From Chrysogorgia sp. JL179-B06 (lineage: Eukaryota; Cnidaria; Anthozoa; Scleralcyonacea; Chrysogorgiidae), in NCBI GenBank assembly GCA_035772405.1, contig JAYKKM010000492.1, positions 3,702,501-3,766,500 of the forward strand: a DNA stretch of 64,000 nucleotides, in the 5' to 3' direction. Numbering within the stretch: the first letter of the stretch is position 1; every line of letters starts with the position of its first letter. The translations under genes and the position numbers were made by a program. Positions 23,181 to 33,524 of this stretch are shown piece after piece. The notes below the pieces were generated by a model. It saw only the letters and a list, made by a program, of their open reading frames with translations. It was not told where the DNA came from and searched no databases.

Positions 23181-25127
23181 TTAGGTACTCTTTTCCGATT
23201 GAAAGTCTGAATCGTCTTTCTCTGGATCGTAATCCACCGGCACTAATAAGGCTAGGCGCTGGGCACTTCGTGATACGGTGACTGCTTCACTAACTCCTCC
23301 ATACTCTTGCGGTTTCTTTCCGACTTGAAAATTCTTGTACATGACTGACACTCGGCGAACTCGACCAGGAAACACTTCCTTGACCAACCCCAATCGATAC
23401 TCTCCACGCAAGGTATTCTTGTCGGCAATTATCACAACATCTCCTGGACACAGATTGCGACTTGACGTACTCCACTTGCGACGTACCACTAAAGTCGGAG
23501 CATACAGCTCGGTCCACTTTCTCCAAAATTCACTGACAACTGTTTGGATGATATGGTAGCGCGTTTTCGGGTTGCGACTGTAGGGTTGCCATCCAGTAGG
23601 GTTCTTTGCAGTTGCCCGTCCTAGCAATAGACTGTTAGGGGTCAGAATATTCAGGCTCGAGTCAGTGCTTGGAAGACTAGTACCGATGGGCCTTTCGTTG
23701 AGGAGATTCGCAGCTTCACTGCACACTGTAAGGAATTCCGGGACTGTAAGACGTTGCTTGTTTACAGCAAAGTGAATGGCTCGCTTGGCACCTTTCACCA
23801 GCGACTCGACTGCCCCTTGATGCCAAGGACTATCTGCGTGACCAAATACCCAGGTTAATCCATTCTCTATGCCATTCTTATGCAATGATTTTCGGTCGAT
23901 TTTTTTCCAAGCTTCTTTAAGTTCCCTTTCTGCTCCAACTAACTGAGAGCCAGGGTCGCTGTAAATAATCTCCGGCCATCCACGGATGCAGGCAAACCTT
24001 GTTAGGGCCATGAGGAACGAGCTGGTGTCATATGCAAACACGGCTTCGATGTGTACTGCCCTCATTACCAAATCTGTGAAAATCACTCCATAAGCTTTAC
24101 CACTCGTTCGCTTCTGCACTTCTCCGCGCACAGTATATGGACCGAACATGTCCAACATCACATGATTGAAGGCGGGAGCTGGCTTTAGTCGCGTTTCTGG
24201 CAACCGTCCCATTTCCTGTTGTTGGAACTCTGCTTCGCGTAGTTTGCACATTTGACATTTACTCTTGACGGATTGTGCTAGCTTGCTTCCTTGGGCGACC
24301 CAGTAAAGTTGTCTGAAGTGGGCTAGGGTTGCATCTCGACCTCGATGTCCTGATTCATGAGCACGCCGCATCATTAGTCGTGTAACATGATGACATGTAG
24401 GCAACAGTTTCTGTAGTGACGAATCTAGTGTCATCGGGTTGTTATTCTTCATACGTGATCCAACCACCCAAAAGGCGTCTTCATCCAGCACAGGGTTTAG
24501 ACAAGCGTAACGACCACCCTTTCGACCTTTACGATCAGTTTTTATCAACTCGCTTTGCAGTGATTTCTGAACGTCCTTCACGACAAAATTCTCGGCATCT
24601 CGCAACAGTCGCACTGAAATGAACGCGGTGCTTCCACCACGGAAGGTTTTCCTTTTGGCAATACTGTAGAGTCTTGCCACGATCCAAATAATCTTGGTGA
24701 TGCTGCTGAACTTCTTGTAATCAATCAATGGGGAACTGGCACTGGTCGTTGTGGTACTACGGACTTTTTTCTCTCCGGGAAGCGACTCTTCTTTTTGTAG
24801 GCCGAACTTTAGTCCCCACTCATCAATGGGCTTGTTCAGGATAGGAGGGCCCTTCCACCAATCTGAGTCGTTACTAAGCTCTTCAGGTGCGCGGCCACGA
24901 GTCAACCAATCTGCCGTATTATGATGACCAGATATCCAAGCCCAACCGGACATATCTCCATTTGTGGCTGCTTGTATTTCTCCAATTCGGACGCCTTCGT
25001 ATACTTTGAAGCGAGTGCTTGTCTTGTTGATCATATTCAAGACAGTTTCAGAGTCAACGATTTGTAGGACCCTCTCAAAATCGAATCTCATTTCAGCTTC
25101 GATGACTTTTCTCCCTCTTTTGGACAA
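23181..25127 (-). CDS. BEL/Pao RNase H end, integrase and C-terminal domain
   Basis: An open frame of 648 codons. It begins inside the RNase H domain: the 'IVDSETVLNMI' strand, then SGHHNTADWLTRG, which is the conserved H-N-T-AD motif. An integrase zinc-binding region follows (HESGHRGRDATLAHF, then CQMCKLREAE). The catalytic core has the first Asp in HVMLDMFGPY, the second in IYSDPGSQLVGAE and the Glu in HADSPWHQGAVESLVKGA. A C-terminal domain typical of BEL/Pao integrases follows (ELYAPTLVVRRKW, GDVVIIADKN, YRLGLVKEVFPG). It integrates element cDNA. The nominal ATG is probably not a true start: the frame should continue from the upstream ORF, from which it is separated by the insertion at 25128-25250. 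Confidence 0.93.
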   Translation of the reverse strand: MSKRGRKVIEAEMRFDFERVLQIVDSETVLNMINKTSTRFKVYEGVRIGEIQAATNGDMSGWAWISGHHNTADWLTRGRAPEELSNDSDWWKGPPILNKPIDEWGLKFGLQKEESLPGEKKVRSTTTTSASSPLIDYKKFSSITKIIWIVARLYSIAKRKTFRGGSTAFISVRLLRDAENFVVKDVQKSLQSELIKTDRKGRKGGRYACLNPVLDEDAFWVVGSRMKNNNPMTLDSSLQKLLPTCHHVTRLMMRRAHESGHRGRDATLAHFRQLYWVAQGSKLAQSVKSKCQMCKLREAEFQQQEMGRLPETRLKPAPAFNHVMLDMFGPYTVRGEVQKRTSGKAYGVIFTDLVMRAVHIEAVFAYDTSSFLMALTRFACIRGWPEIIYSDPGSQLVGAERELKEAWKKIDRKSLHKNGIENGLTWVFGHADSPWHQGAVESLVKGAKRAIHFAVNKQRLTVPEFLTVCSEAANLLNERPIGTSLPSTDSSLNILTPNSLLLGRATAKNPTGWQPYSRNPKTRYHIIQTVVSEFWRKWTELYAPTLVVRRKWSTSSRNLCPGDVVIIADKNTLRGEYRLGLVKEVFPGRVRRVSVMYKNFQVGKKPQEYGGVSEAVTVSRSAQRLALLVPVDYDPEKDDSDFQSEKST

Positions 25128-25250
25128 TAATTTTTTTTTAATTTAATCAATTTTCCAAATATACATTAAATTATACAATTAGTTAATTATAATGCAATTT
25201 GAGGTAGGCTCAAAACAGAATACATGATTCCCTATCATAAGCCACCTATA
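25128..25250 (-). other. AT-rich insertion splitting the RNase H domain, ending in poly-A
   Basis: Between '...STPQME' of the upstream frame and 'LSKRGRK' of the downstream frame lie about 110-120 bases that do not fit the domain. They contain the in-frame stop at 25179-25181. On the minus strand this segment is AT-rich and ends in nine A residues (25139-25131), suggesting a short, 5'-truncated retroposed fragment. A clear target duplication was not identified. Confidence 0.6.
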
Positions 25251-28200
25251 TTCCATCTGAGGAGTAGATCGCTTATCCACTGGGGCAATCCGACATTTGG
25301 CCATAATAAGGCGGCACCAGTAGCTGCCATCTTTCAGTTGCCATCTGATGTAAGCAACGAAACCATATGCGAGGTCACTTCCATCGCTGAGGATCACCAA
25401 CCAGGGTCGGCCAACAGCTTCAATAGGTCGTAGACATCGTGGTAGGTTAAGCTGCTTAAGCTTGAAGAGGGTAGTAAAGAACTGGACCCACTTGGCGCAG
25501 AGGTCGGTTGGAAGTTGATCGTCCCAATCAAGTTTACGAGACCATGTTTCCCGCAAATACACCTTAGCTATCAAGGTAAAGGGGCACACCAGACCAAGAG
25601 GATCGTATATTCTCATCACTTGCTCGAGGACGATTCGTCTTGTCAATATATCAGGTAATGCTTTAGGTAAGTCAGCTTCTACTAAATTCGGGCCGGTACG
25701 AACTCCGCGTTTCTTTCTGCTGAAGTTCAGGGTTACTTCAAAGACAACAGTGTCGCTCTTTGGATTCCAACCAAGGCCAAGAACACGAAGGTTTTCATCA
25801 GATCCTTTTAGCATCACCAATCCCTGGTCTGACTTCTCCGCACACTCATCGGTAACGTCCTCGCTGTATAATTCTTGGTTCACGCGAGCTCTTGATTCAC
25901 CACTGAACTGCCAACATTTGACAGAGAATCCCCCCTTGGCGAGCATATTCTCTACTTCTTGAGCGATGTTCAGTGCATCGATTTTACCAGGGCAGGAGTC
26001 AATCAAGTCATCAACGTAACTGGACTTCTTTAAGAGATTGGCTGCTCGTGGACTATCTTCTCTGAACAAATCTGCCGTCTTGTACACGGCTTCGGTGCTG
26101 ATGACAGGAGCTGGCGTGTCACCCATGTTGACTCGTTCCATGATGTATATATCAGGTGCTCGATGTTGTTGTAGGTCACGCCATAAGAAGCGATGACAAT
26201 GTTGCTCTAGACTCTTTAGATGAATTGCATGAAACATCTTTCTGATATCTCCCACTAGGGCTATTTTCTCCTCCCTCCAGCGTAACAAAATTCCCATCAG
26301 ATTGTTCATGTAGCAATCTGGACCTTTGGCTAAACAGGCATTTAACGACACTCCTTTATGCATCTGGCTGGAATTGAATACTATGCGCACTGGCGTGGAG
26401 GGTGAACGAGGATTGACCACAGCTAGATGAGAGATGTAGAATACAGGACCTTTCCACTCTTCTAACTCTTGAGATGACAGCTTGTGTGCTACACCACGAT
26501 CCACCATGTCCTTTATTTGCATCTTGTACGTGTTGGCCCATTGACCATCCTTGCTAAGGGTGTGTTCTGTTCTTTGCAGAGTAGCGAGCGCGGTGTTGTA
26601 ATTGTTGGGTAAGTTGTTGGGATCCATTAACCACGGATAACTAGTTCTCCAGCATCGGTTCATCTCGTCGTATTCGAGATTCTCTTGGATCATCTTTAGC
26701 TCTTGTTCTTCTTTGAACGAGTAAGTTTGACCAACAATAGGACATTTGCTGCATCGGCATCCACCACATCGTGGGGTGGTTTCTGTACCAAGTTCTTCTC
26801 CGTTGATGAAGTTTCCAACTTGACTTTCATCTCTCTTGTTGCTACACGAACGAGTGGCATTTACAGTGCGATGGAGTCCTGCTCTTCCTTCTGGATCATC
26901 TATCAGCGTGGCATGTCGGTCAGGACCGGGTTCGAACTCTGGGTGCGAATCTAAGCGAATTTTGTATGTTTCTGCCCTGACGTTGATGTCATGGATTTTC
27001 TTTATGTGATTGGAATCGTACTTGGTTCCCTCAATCAGGTCGGGATGGGTTCCTTGCAGACACATTCCCAATTCACCACTCATGATGCTCAAGTTGTCGC
27101 CACATGTGGCTTCTTCTTTCTTTGGGTGAAGGCCAAAGTAATCACATCCAAGCAGGATATCTACGTGTGTTGACTTTCTTTGAAGGGACTCAGGAGCATA
27201 TTCGGGAAATAGCTTCACAAGGACGTCTGGGTCTAGATAACTCACAGGGCCTGTAATTCGATCAATACCAAATGCAGTAATGGCCACCTTCTTGCCAGCG
27301 ACCGTTCTTATTGTGAACTCATATCGCATAGTGTTGTAGGTTTTCTCCACATTTCCCATTGTTGTAACGTCAAGAGCAAGTTGTTTCAGCTTCTTCGCTT
27401 TAATTCTGTCTGCTGCTCGATGGGTGATGTAACTAGCATTCGAACAGCCATCACAAAAGACTGATACCATCTTGCCATTTTCACTAATTGCTGCCTGGTG
27501 GATTGGGTATAGGGCCAGGGATTCATTTTGTGAAGCATACGATTCTGTTCCTTTATTTTCTTCATTTGAAATTGTTGTCTTCTTTTCAGAATCTTTTAGT
27601 TTGCACAGAAGACGGTGGTGTTGTTCACTTCCACACGATGAACATGGTGCTCTTTTGGGACAATCTTGCTTCCTGTGATTACCAAAGCATATGAAACAGG
27701 CATTTACTTGTTTCAGCAGCTCATACTTGCCTTGCTTGCCACTGATCGGTAACTTTTGGAATTCTTTGCATTCCTGTGTGGTATGGTTTACCATGTCCTT
27801 CCTGTGTGATGGATAAGCACATTTTAAATACCTTCTCTGTTGGGGCTGTCTTCCATTTGCAATATGGTAGTTCTGTCCTCTCCTCTTTGGAGCCTGATTC
27901 TCAGCAAGGCGAGCCACTGCTTCACGCTCACATTCAAGGAACTTCATGAAAGGGACAAATGGCTGGATTCTCTCAGCTGGCAACATATCACGATACGTGC
28001 GCCGCCAATCCACTCTCAGATGACAGGGTAACAATCCACTGATGAAATCCACATCTCTCATGGTCAAAATGTTCAATTGATTCAGCTCCTCCAACTGGCT
28101 ATAGGCAGACTCCACTTCATCAATTAATTCAACTAGGCCTTTGTAGTCTTCTTCTCTCACTGGCTTCAGCTTCTGAAGATCCTCCAAAGCAGCTTGTACA

Positions 28201-29741
28201 CTGGCACTAGGATCCTCATAGTGACTCTCCAATTTCTTCCACATAATCTCATAAGCTTCAGGCTTGGTGATATAAACTGATCTTATGCGAACGCTTGCTT
28301 CACCTTTCACAGATCTCTTTAATTCATGTGCTAAAGCTGTTCGGTTGCTGTATGTCGTTTCTGCTACTGCCTTCCACACTGCCTTAAACTCTGGCCAATC
28401 TTTTCTACGACCTGTGAATATAGGTAACGCCATTTTCTTCAAATGGATCTTGGAATCCGGACCAGGTGATATTACACCAGCATGATGGTGTATTGTAGAT
28501 GCCAGGGGTGGTTGATGAATTTGACTTGATGTGTTTACTGGATAAGTGGGGCTGTGATTGACATTCTGCATGGAACTATTGTAATACCAGGGTGTCATTA
28601 CTGGGACACTTGACTGCATAAATGATCCACTTGACACAGCATAAGTGAGTGTGTCACTTGATGGATATGTAGACGATGGGCTTTGTTGAAGTAAGTTTAT
28701 TGTTCCTTGAGAAGGAACAGTCATGACTAGGTCAACAGGTGGAGTGCTTTCTGAGGCTGAACTTGGTGAAAAGGATGTAGCTTGGTTGCTCGATGGAAGG
28801 GTTGTAGAGGGTACAAAGGTGGCAACAGATGCATCTAACAAATGGGAGGTGCTAGGTTGTACTGGGTTTTGGGTAGAAGTATAATTATTTGGAGCTGTCA
28901 TCACTGGAGGTAAGGTGGTTTCTGTGGTAGTTGTGGACATTAGGTTTGATACTAATGGAACAGTAGTATTCAGGGCATAACTATTTGTTGACATCTCATT
29001 GACATTGGATTTTGTTGTTGGCTGTAATGTATTATAGTTAGTTACTGCAGTAGAATGAGACTCACCCTGCCATGCTGGAACTGTGGACTTTGTAGAGGCT
29101 TGGTACTCATGTAAATAGATGTTTATCCTCCTGATTTGATTGTAAACCAAAGCCACAACATCATCAACTTCTTTCTGCAGATGGATATCTTGCACTGAGC
29201 TTTCAATTGAGCTTAGCTTGGTCATATTGCCACAAATAACATCCAAAATAGACTGTATATCCTGTTTATCCATCTTTAAAGCTTCTGAATTGGGGTTGTC
29301 AAACTCAAAGTTCGTATCAATTACTGTAAGAAGCTCATGTATCCTACACAAGTCTTTCCTGAGACCAGCTCTGACTGGATTAGCTGCTTGGTCTATTAGA
29401 ATTTGTTGGTTTGCTGCTTTAACTTCAATAAATACCTTTCTGGCATCTTGGTAATTCTGTTTTACATTATCCCTGTAAGTTTTAATATCTTCCCCATTTA
29501 CAACACGGTGTTCAGCGTTATGTTCGTCAGATACTATGATTTCGAACTCTTCGTTCACAACACAAAAGTCGTCAAATACCTTTTCGAGGTCTGTCATCAG
29601 ACTTTTCAAAATCTCGTAGTCAGTACCTCGGTTGACCGCGCCAATCAAGCGCCTGGAAGCAACTGTAACTGCCATCTTGGCTTTACTTCTTTCCAGTTTC
29701 TGGTCTTCAACATTCATGGTTAGGGTTGGAACTGTCTTCAA
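25179..29741 (-). CDS. BEL/Pao Gag-protease-reverse transcriptase polyprotein
   Basis: A 1,520-codon frame. The N-terminal part (about residues 1-210) is charged and helical. A Ser/Thr/Pro-rich linker (about 220-430) precedes the BEL/Pao Gag core (LPIFTGRRKDWPEFKAVWKA). Zinc-knuckle cysteines follow near residues 690-760 (CFICFGNHRKQDC, CSSCGSEQHHRLLC). The aspartic protease shows SVFCDGCSNASYITHRA, with D-G-C where many retropepsins have D-S/T-G. The reverse transcriptase has GDIRKMFHAI with its catalytic Asp, MGDTPAPVIS and the YVDD box (SSYVDDLIDSC). RNase H starts near ILSDGSDLAYG, then breaks at the insertion. It drives assembly, processing and reverse transcription. Initiation at 29741 or at the second Met (MNVEDQKLE) is equally possible. 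Confidence 0.94.
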   Translation of the reverse strand: MKTVPTLTMNVEDQKLERSKAKMAVTVASRRLIGAVNRGTDYEILKSLMTDLEKVFDDFCVVNEEFEIIVSDEHNAEHRVVNGEDIKTYRDNVKQNYQDARKVFIEVKAANQQILIDQAANPVRAGLRKDLCRIHELLTVIDTNFEFDNPNSEALKMDKQDIQSILDVICGNMTKLSSIESSVQDIHLQKEVDDVVALVYNQIRRINIYLHEYQASTKSTVPAWQGESHSTAVTNYNTLQPTTKSNVNEMSTNSYALNTTVPLVSNLMSTTTTETTLPPVMTAPNNYTSTQNPVQPSTSHLLDASVATFVPSTTLPSSNQATSFSPSSASESTPPVDLVMTVPSQGTINLLQQSPSSTYPSSDTLTYAVSSGSFMQSSVPVMTPWYYNSSMQNVNHSPTYPVNTSSQIHQPPLASTIHHHAGVISPGPDSKIHLKKMALPIFTGRRKDWPEFKAVWKAVAETTYSNRTALAHELKRSVKGEASVRIRSVYITKPEAYEIMWKKLESHYEDPSASVQAALEDLQKLKPVREEDYKGLVELIDEVESAYSQLEELNQLNILTMRDVDFISGLLPCHLRVDWRRTYRDMLPAERIQPFVPFMKFLECEREAVARLAENQAPKRRGQNYHIANGRQPQQRRYLKCAYPSHRKDMVNHTTQECKEFQKLPISGKQGKYELLKQVNACFICFGNHRKQDCPKRAPCSSCGSEQHHRLLCKLKDSEKKTTISNEENKGTESYASQNESLALYPIHQAAISENGKMVSVFCDGCSNASYITHRAADRIKAKKLKQLALDVTTMGNVEKTYNTMRYEFTIRTVAGKKVAITAFGIDRITGPVSYLDPDVLVKLFPEYAPESLQRKSTHVDILLGCDYFGLHPKKEEATCGDNLSIMSGELGMCLQGTHPDLIEGTKYDSNHIKKIHDINVRAETYKIRLDSHPEFEPGPDRHATLIDDPEGRAGLHRTVNATRSCSNKRDESQVGNFINGEELGTETTPRCGGCRCSKCPIVGQTYSFKEEQELKMIQENLEYDEMNRCWRTSYPWLMDPNNLPNNYNTALATLQRTEHTLSKDGQWANTYKMQIKDMVDRGVAHKLSSQELEEWKGPVFYISHLAVVNPRSPSTPVRIVFNSSQMHKGVSLNACLAKGPDCYMNNLMGILLRWREEKIALVGDIRKMFHAIHLKSLEQHCHRFLWRDLQQHRAPDIYIMERVNMGDTPAPVISTEAVYKTADLFREDSPRAANLLKKSSYVDDLIDSCPGKIDALNIAQEVENMLAKGGFSVKCWQFSGESRARVNQELYSEDVTDECAEKSDQGLVMLKGSDENLRVLGLGWNPKSDTVVFEVTLNFSRKKRGVRTGPNLVEADLPKALPDILTRRIVLEQVMRIYDPLGLVCPFTLIAKVYLRETWSRKLDWDDQLPTDLCAKWVQFFTTLFKLKQLNLPRCLRPIEAVGRPWLVILSDGSDLAYGFVAYIRWQLKDGSYWCRLIMAKCRIAPVDKRSTPQMEYRWLMIGNHVFCFEPTSNCIIIN

Positions 29742-29827
29742 GTCACCTCAAGTCTTGCTGGCAAAACGTCTTCTCGACAACTTCTTCACAACTCCAAAGA
29801 CCCTTAACTCGATTACTAGTGTTTTAC

Positions 29828-30058
29828 TGTACTGGTATGCAGTAATAAGGCGAGGAACAGCAGGTTTCAACTCATTTTATTTAGTTTAATATCTCAAAAG
29901 ATACAAAGTTATCCTATGGTAAAACACTGTAGTTCTCTCTGCTTTCGCGCCAGAACAGGCGTTGCTAGGCGACTTTCAAAGAATACCGCGATAAAAGCGC
30001 GGGCTCAAAACAAAGCGATCGCGACGAATAATTTAGTAACCCCTGACATACCAATACA
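29828..30058 (-). repeat. 5' LTR of the BEL/Pao element
   Basis: The 231-bp partner of 22856-23086, identical except for two bases. On the coding strand it runs TGTATTGG...CCAGTACA and should carry the promoter. No TATA box stands out. Confidence 0.95.
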
Positions 30059-30064
30059 CTAAGG

Positions 30065-30108
30065 TGTGTGAGTGTGTGTGTGTGTGTGGGGGGGAGGGGG
30101 GGGGGGTG
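30065..30108. repeat. (GT)n and G-run microsatellite
   Basis: A GTGTGTG stretch passes directly into a G-rich run, immediately beside the BEL target duplication. Confidence 0.9.
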
Positions 30109-30110
30109 CG

Positions 30111-30787
30111 ACATCCCCACAAAATGAGTTTCAGTCGGCAAAAGTTATATTTTTGACGTGTTCGATTTAACACGGACAAGTAGAATCATTTACTTTTAGC
30201 ACTTATCAGTTTAAATTAATTTCAAACTACCAAATTTAAAGAGTGAGTGGTGAACCGTGACGCATTGCACGCTTGGTCGGCCATTTTTTGAAGCAGGAAA
30301 TTCCCTTAGTGAACTGCATCCGTAAATATCTTGTCAATCCTTGATATAAATTATTCATTTTGTCTTTTAATTGAAAGAAGACATACTTAGAAAGTAATTA
30401 TTTCTATATTTTTCACAAAACTCGACGTTTTCTTGACTTTCGTTTCGAATTATGTCACCCTTGACTGACGCGAAGCGTGCACGACCAAGTGACGAGGTTC
30501 AAACCAAAAAATCCCAGGTTCCGAGTCGAGTATTTGGATTGTAGCGAATTTCCGAAGTATTTACCACGTCAAGTTGGCAACGAAGCACTTCAAAATACTT
30601 TGTTACCGTACGAAAAGATAAACACAAACGCGCAATGCACGACGGTTAACACTCACTCTTTAAGACTCGCAAATCTAATGTCGATGTTAAATGTTTTGTT
30701 TATATGTAAATGTATCAACGAGAGAACACCTAAGATATAAATTTATTAAAATGTCATCGTGTTTTCATTCCGTATTGAGAGTGCGTT
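30111..30787. other. Unassigned DNA
   Basis: A plus-strand frame at 30477-30740 is open for 87 codons but shows no domain I recognise. No repeat boundaries were resolved. Confidence 0.3.
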
Positions 30788-31154
30788 TTTAAAGTTCTCA
30801 TGTGATAAAATTTTTGGTATCCCGATTATTAACTTGCCAAATTTCAAGAAATTGCGAGCATTGGAAGTCGCCTTTTCAGACTGTTTTTGTACGAGATTAT
30901 TATACATCGAACATGTTCCGATCCGGACGCTTAGGTTGGGATTAGAGGAAGTGACGTCAAAGATTCAACACGTGGGGAAAACTTCCTATTGTAACTTGTC
31001 GTATAATTTCCATAAAGCTTTGTCACGTGTTGAGTCTCTGACGTCACAATCACATACTCTACTATGGAATCGCGGGCTCGTCCTACAATGACGTTCTGAA
31101 ACAAAAAATACCAGGAAACGTAATGTGATATTTCGTCGCTGGGGTACTTTAACG
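30788..31154. mobile_element. Second copy of the GTTAAAGTG-type MITE, inverted
   Basis: Matches the element at 9912-11038 in reverse orientation: the CGTAATGTGATATTTCGTCG tract at its right end and the TTTTTGGTATCCCGA tract at its left end. It lacks the nested 677-bp insertion and has no ORF. Confidence 0.65.
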
Positions 31155-31756
31155 TAACTAATTAACCATTTCACCAGCTGACCATGGTCATTTTAGTAGT
31201 CACCCAACGGAAAGACAATATTTTGACAAGCTTCGAGCGATAGGATGTAGTCGGTACAAGCTCGTGCGTCAGTTGGTTGAAGTGAGGTTACACCCCCCTT
31301 GTAAAATGTTCTGAGTACGGCCCTGCCTGGAACAGTCGCCAAAACAAATCTCAAGGGCTGTTTAATCTGCACGGGATTAAATTTGGGGAACGGCAGGTTT
31401 TAGAGGGTCAAGTGATGTCTTTTGTCAAAAGTGTTTTGGATAAAATAGGTAAACGTCTTGCCCTATTGCAACGAGATTTTGTGGGTATGACAAAAATTTC
31501 CGGGGTGAACAATGTCATAGTAATATTTCGAAGAATCGGTGATGTCTCAAATACTGTTTTGTGATTGGTCGAGAGGTATTTTAGATAAAATAGGTAATTA
31601 AACATTTTAACCTACGACTGAGACGACGTTTTGGGTAAGAAGTTTCCCGGGAGTGAGGAATGCGATGGTAATGTTTCGACATGTTTTTTGGATAGAAAAA
31701 TAAAAATAATAATCTACTGTGACGGGATTTTGAGTACAATGTTTTCGGGGTAAGTA
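31155..31756. other. Unassigned DNA with GTTTTGAGTA-like repeats
   Basis: Several loosely repeated phrases (GATAAAATAGGTAA near 31439 and 31583; a repeated TTTCGGGG-type phrase) suggest decayed tandem duplication. No exon supported. Confidence 0.3.
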
Positions 31757-31942
31757 ATTTTATTATTATTATTATTATTGAAATGACATTCCCAATCAGG
31801 TTTTTCAATGCCAATTTACAGAAAATTTAAGTTATAAGCTAAATAACATTTTAAAATCCTAGCTAATACATCAAAATTGAATTACAATGTTAATACTAAC
31901 TAATTAAAACTATATTAAATAAATCTTGTTAGTCTAAGTACT

Positions 31943-33524
31943 TTATCTCATAAGATCTGATTTCAAACTCGTTTTAAAATTGTTCAAGTCAGTAATACTC
32001 TTTAATATTTCATCTAACTCATTCCACAATTTTGTTCCTCTAAATTTAAACGTTCTTTCACCAGCAGCTGTACGACATTTTGGTATGTCGAGATCACTGT
32101 TGTTTCTTGTCACACGGTCATGTATTTGATTTCTTTTCATGAACTTTTGGCACAAATATGATGGTGCTTGATTATTCATGCACTTATGCACAAGAACAGT
32201 GTCTCTATATCTCAAATATTCTTTAATGGGAAGCCAACCTAATTCGTTTAATACCGGTGTTATGTGGTCATATATATTTACGTATTCCGTTGACAAGTCT
32301 GGCTGCACAGTTTTGGACTGATTGAATTTTCCTAATATTTTCTTCCGATGAACTTGAACAAACAGAGGAGCAATAGTTGATTTTACTCATCACCAAAGTA
32401 TTGACAATTGTTATTAATGATGTTTGGTCAAACATATGTTTTACGCAACTTATTTGACCAAGTTTGGCCATACATGATGAAGACAGATGTTGGACATGAG
32501 CGTCATAAGTTAGGTTTTCATCTATTATTAATCCTAAATCCTTGACCTCATGCACAGGTTCCAATTGTTCTCCGATAAAATTGATACTAGGGCGTGTTTC
32601 TAATTGCTGCAGCAATTGTCGCGATCCAACCACAAGCATTTGGTTTTATCAGGGTTTATTAACAAGCTGTTATTACAACACCATTCAAAGATGTTTTGTA
32701 GGTCATTCTCTAATACCAATAAAGACATATTCATAGATGATAAGGTAAAGGAAAGGAAGGTCTTTGAGTCATCCACATAAGATTCAAGGGAGCAGGATTT
32801 AGGTACAGATGGTAGACTATTCGTGTATATATTGAATAAAAATGGTGAGAGAACAGAACCCTGTGGTATTCCATGTGTTAATAGTAGCTGAGATGAGTTT
32901 GTAATACCAATACGTACATATTGATATCTGTCCGTTAGGTAGCTCTCGAACCATTTATAGACCGCCGGGGATGCTCCTAGAACGCTTTCGACATGTCCAG
33001 AAAGATCATGACGGTTATTTGTTTATTATCCATAGCTTCCAGCAAACTGTCAGTTACAGAAATATTAAGTGTTTCGGTGGAATGTTTCTTCCGATTTCCA
33101 CTTTGCTGGTTTGACAGTAGGTCATGTTCGGTAAGATATGCCATGAACTGGTTGAGCACCACTTTATCGCAAATTTTTGATAACACAGCTAGTAATGACA
33201 ATGGTCGATTATTATAGAAGGTACTTCTTGGTCTCCTTCCTTTAATATAGGTATAACTTCCGCTAACTTCCAGACAGCAGGGTATTTAGATGTCATCAGG
33301 GAACAGTTAATAATGTCGGTAAGTGGTTGTAATGTAGAGTCCAGGGAATCCTTAATGCATTGAATACTTATTTTGTCTGGTCCAGGTGATTTATTTGACG
33401 CAGATTTCAAGATAATATTCTGAACTTCTTCAGCAGTGACTGTTCTAAAATCAAACCTTTCTTTATGTAAAGTACAACTCTTCAAAGGTGCTGGTTGAAC
33501 TACGGGAATCCCAAGATCATTCAA
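31943..33524 (-). pseudogene. LINE reverse transcriptase and C-terminal region, frameshifted
   Basis: Fragments in successive frames follow RT order. The finger start is KSPGPDKISIQCIKDSL (33189-33524). Next comes SLLAVLSKICDKVVLNQF and the first catalytic Asp in MIFLDMSKAF (32977-33201). GIPQGSVLSPFLF lies near 32872-32835, and the catalytic box YVDD at 32779-32768 (ESYVDDSKTF). After that come EVKDLGLIIDENLTYD, and the tail GWLPIKEYLRYRD and GERTFKFRGTKLWNEL (31943-32308). Frame changes fall near 33200, 32980, 32640 and 32275. The tail resembles that of the LINE fragment at 44425-45115. Confidence 0.85.

Larger units (their letters stand above)
22856..30058 (-). mobile_element. BEL/Pao LTR retrotransposon, young and nearly complete
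   Basis: Two 231-bp direct repeats bound the element. The 5-mer CTAAG occurs immediately outside both (22851-22855 and 30059-30063), a perfect target duplication. The LTRs differ at only two positions, so insertion was recent. Between them, on the minus strand, are gag, aspartic protease, reverse transcriptase and RNase H start (25179-29741), then RNase H end, integrase and C-terminal domain (23181-25127). This domain order is that of BEL/Pao elements. The only coding break I see is a short AT-rich insertion around 25128-25250. No convincing tRNA primer-binding site was recognised next to the 5' LTR, and no clear polypurine tract next to the 3' LTR. Confidence 0.95.

Noticed and set aside
29800..29827. 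tRNA primer-binding site next to the BEL 5' LTR
   Set aside because: The sequence after the LTR does not begin with a TGG-type tRNA complement that I can identify.
30477..30740. 87-codon plus-strand frame
   Set aside because: No domain and no splice or promoter context.
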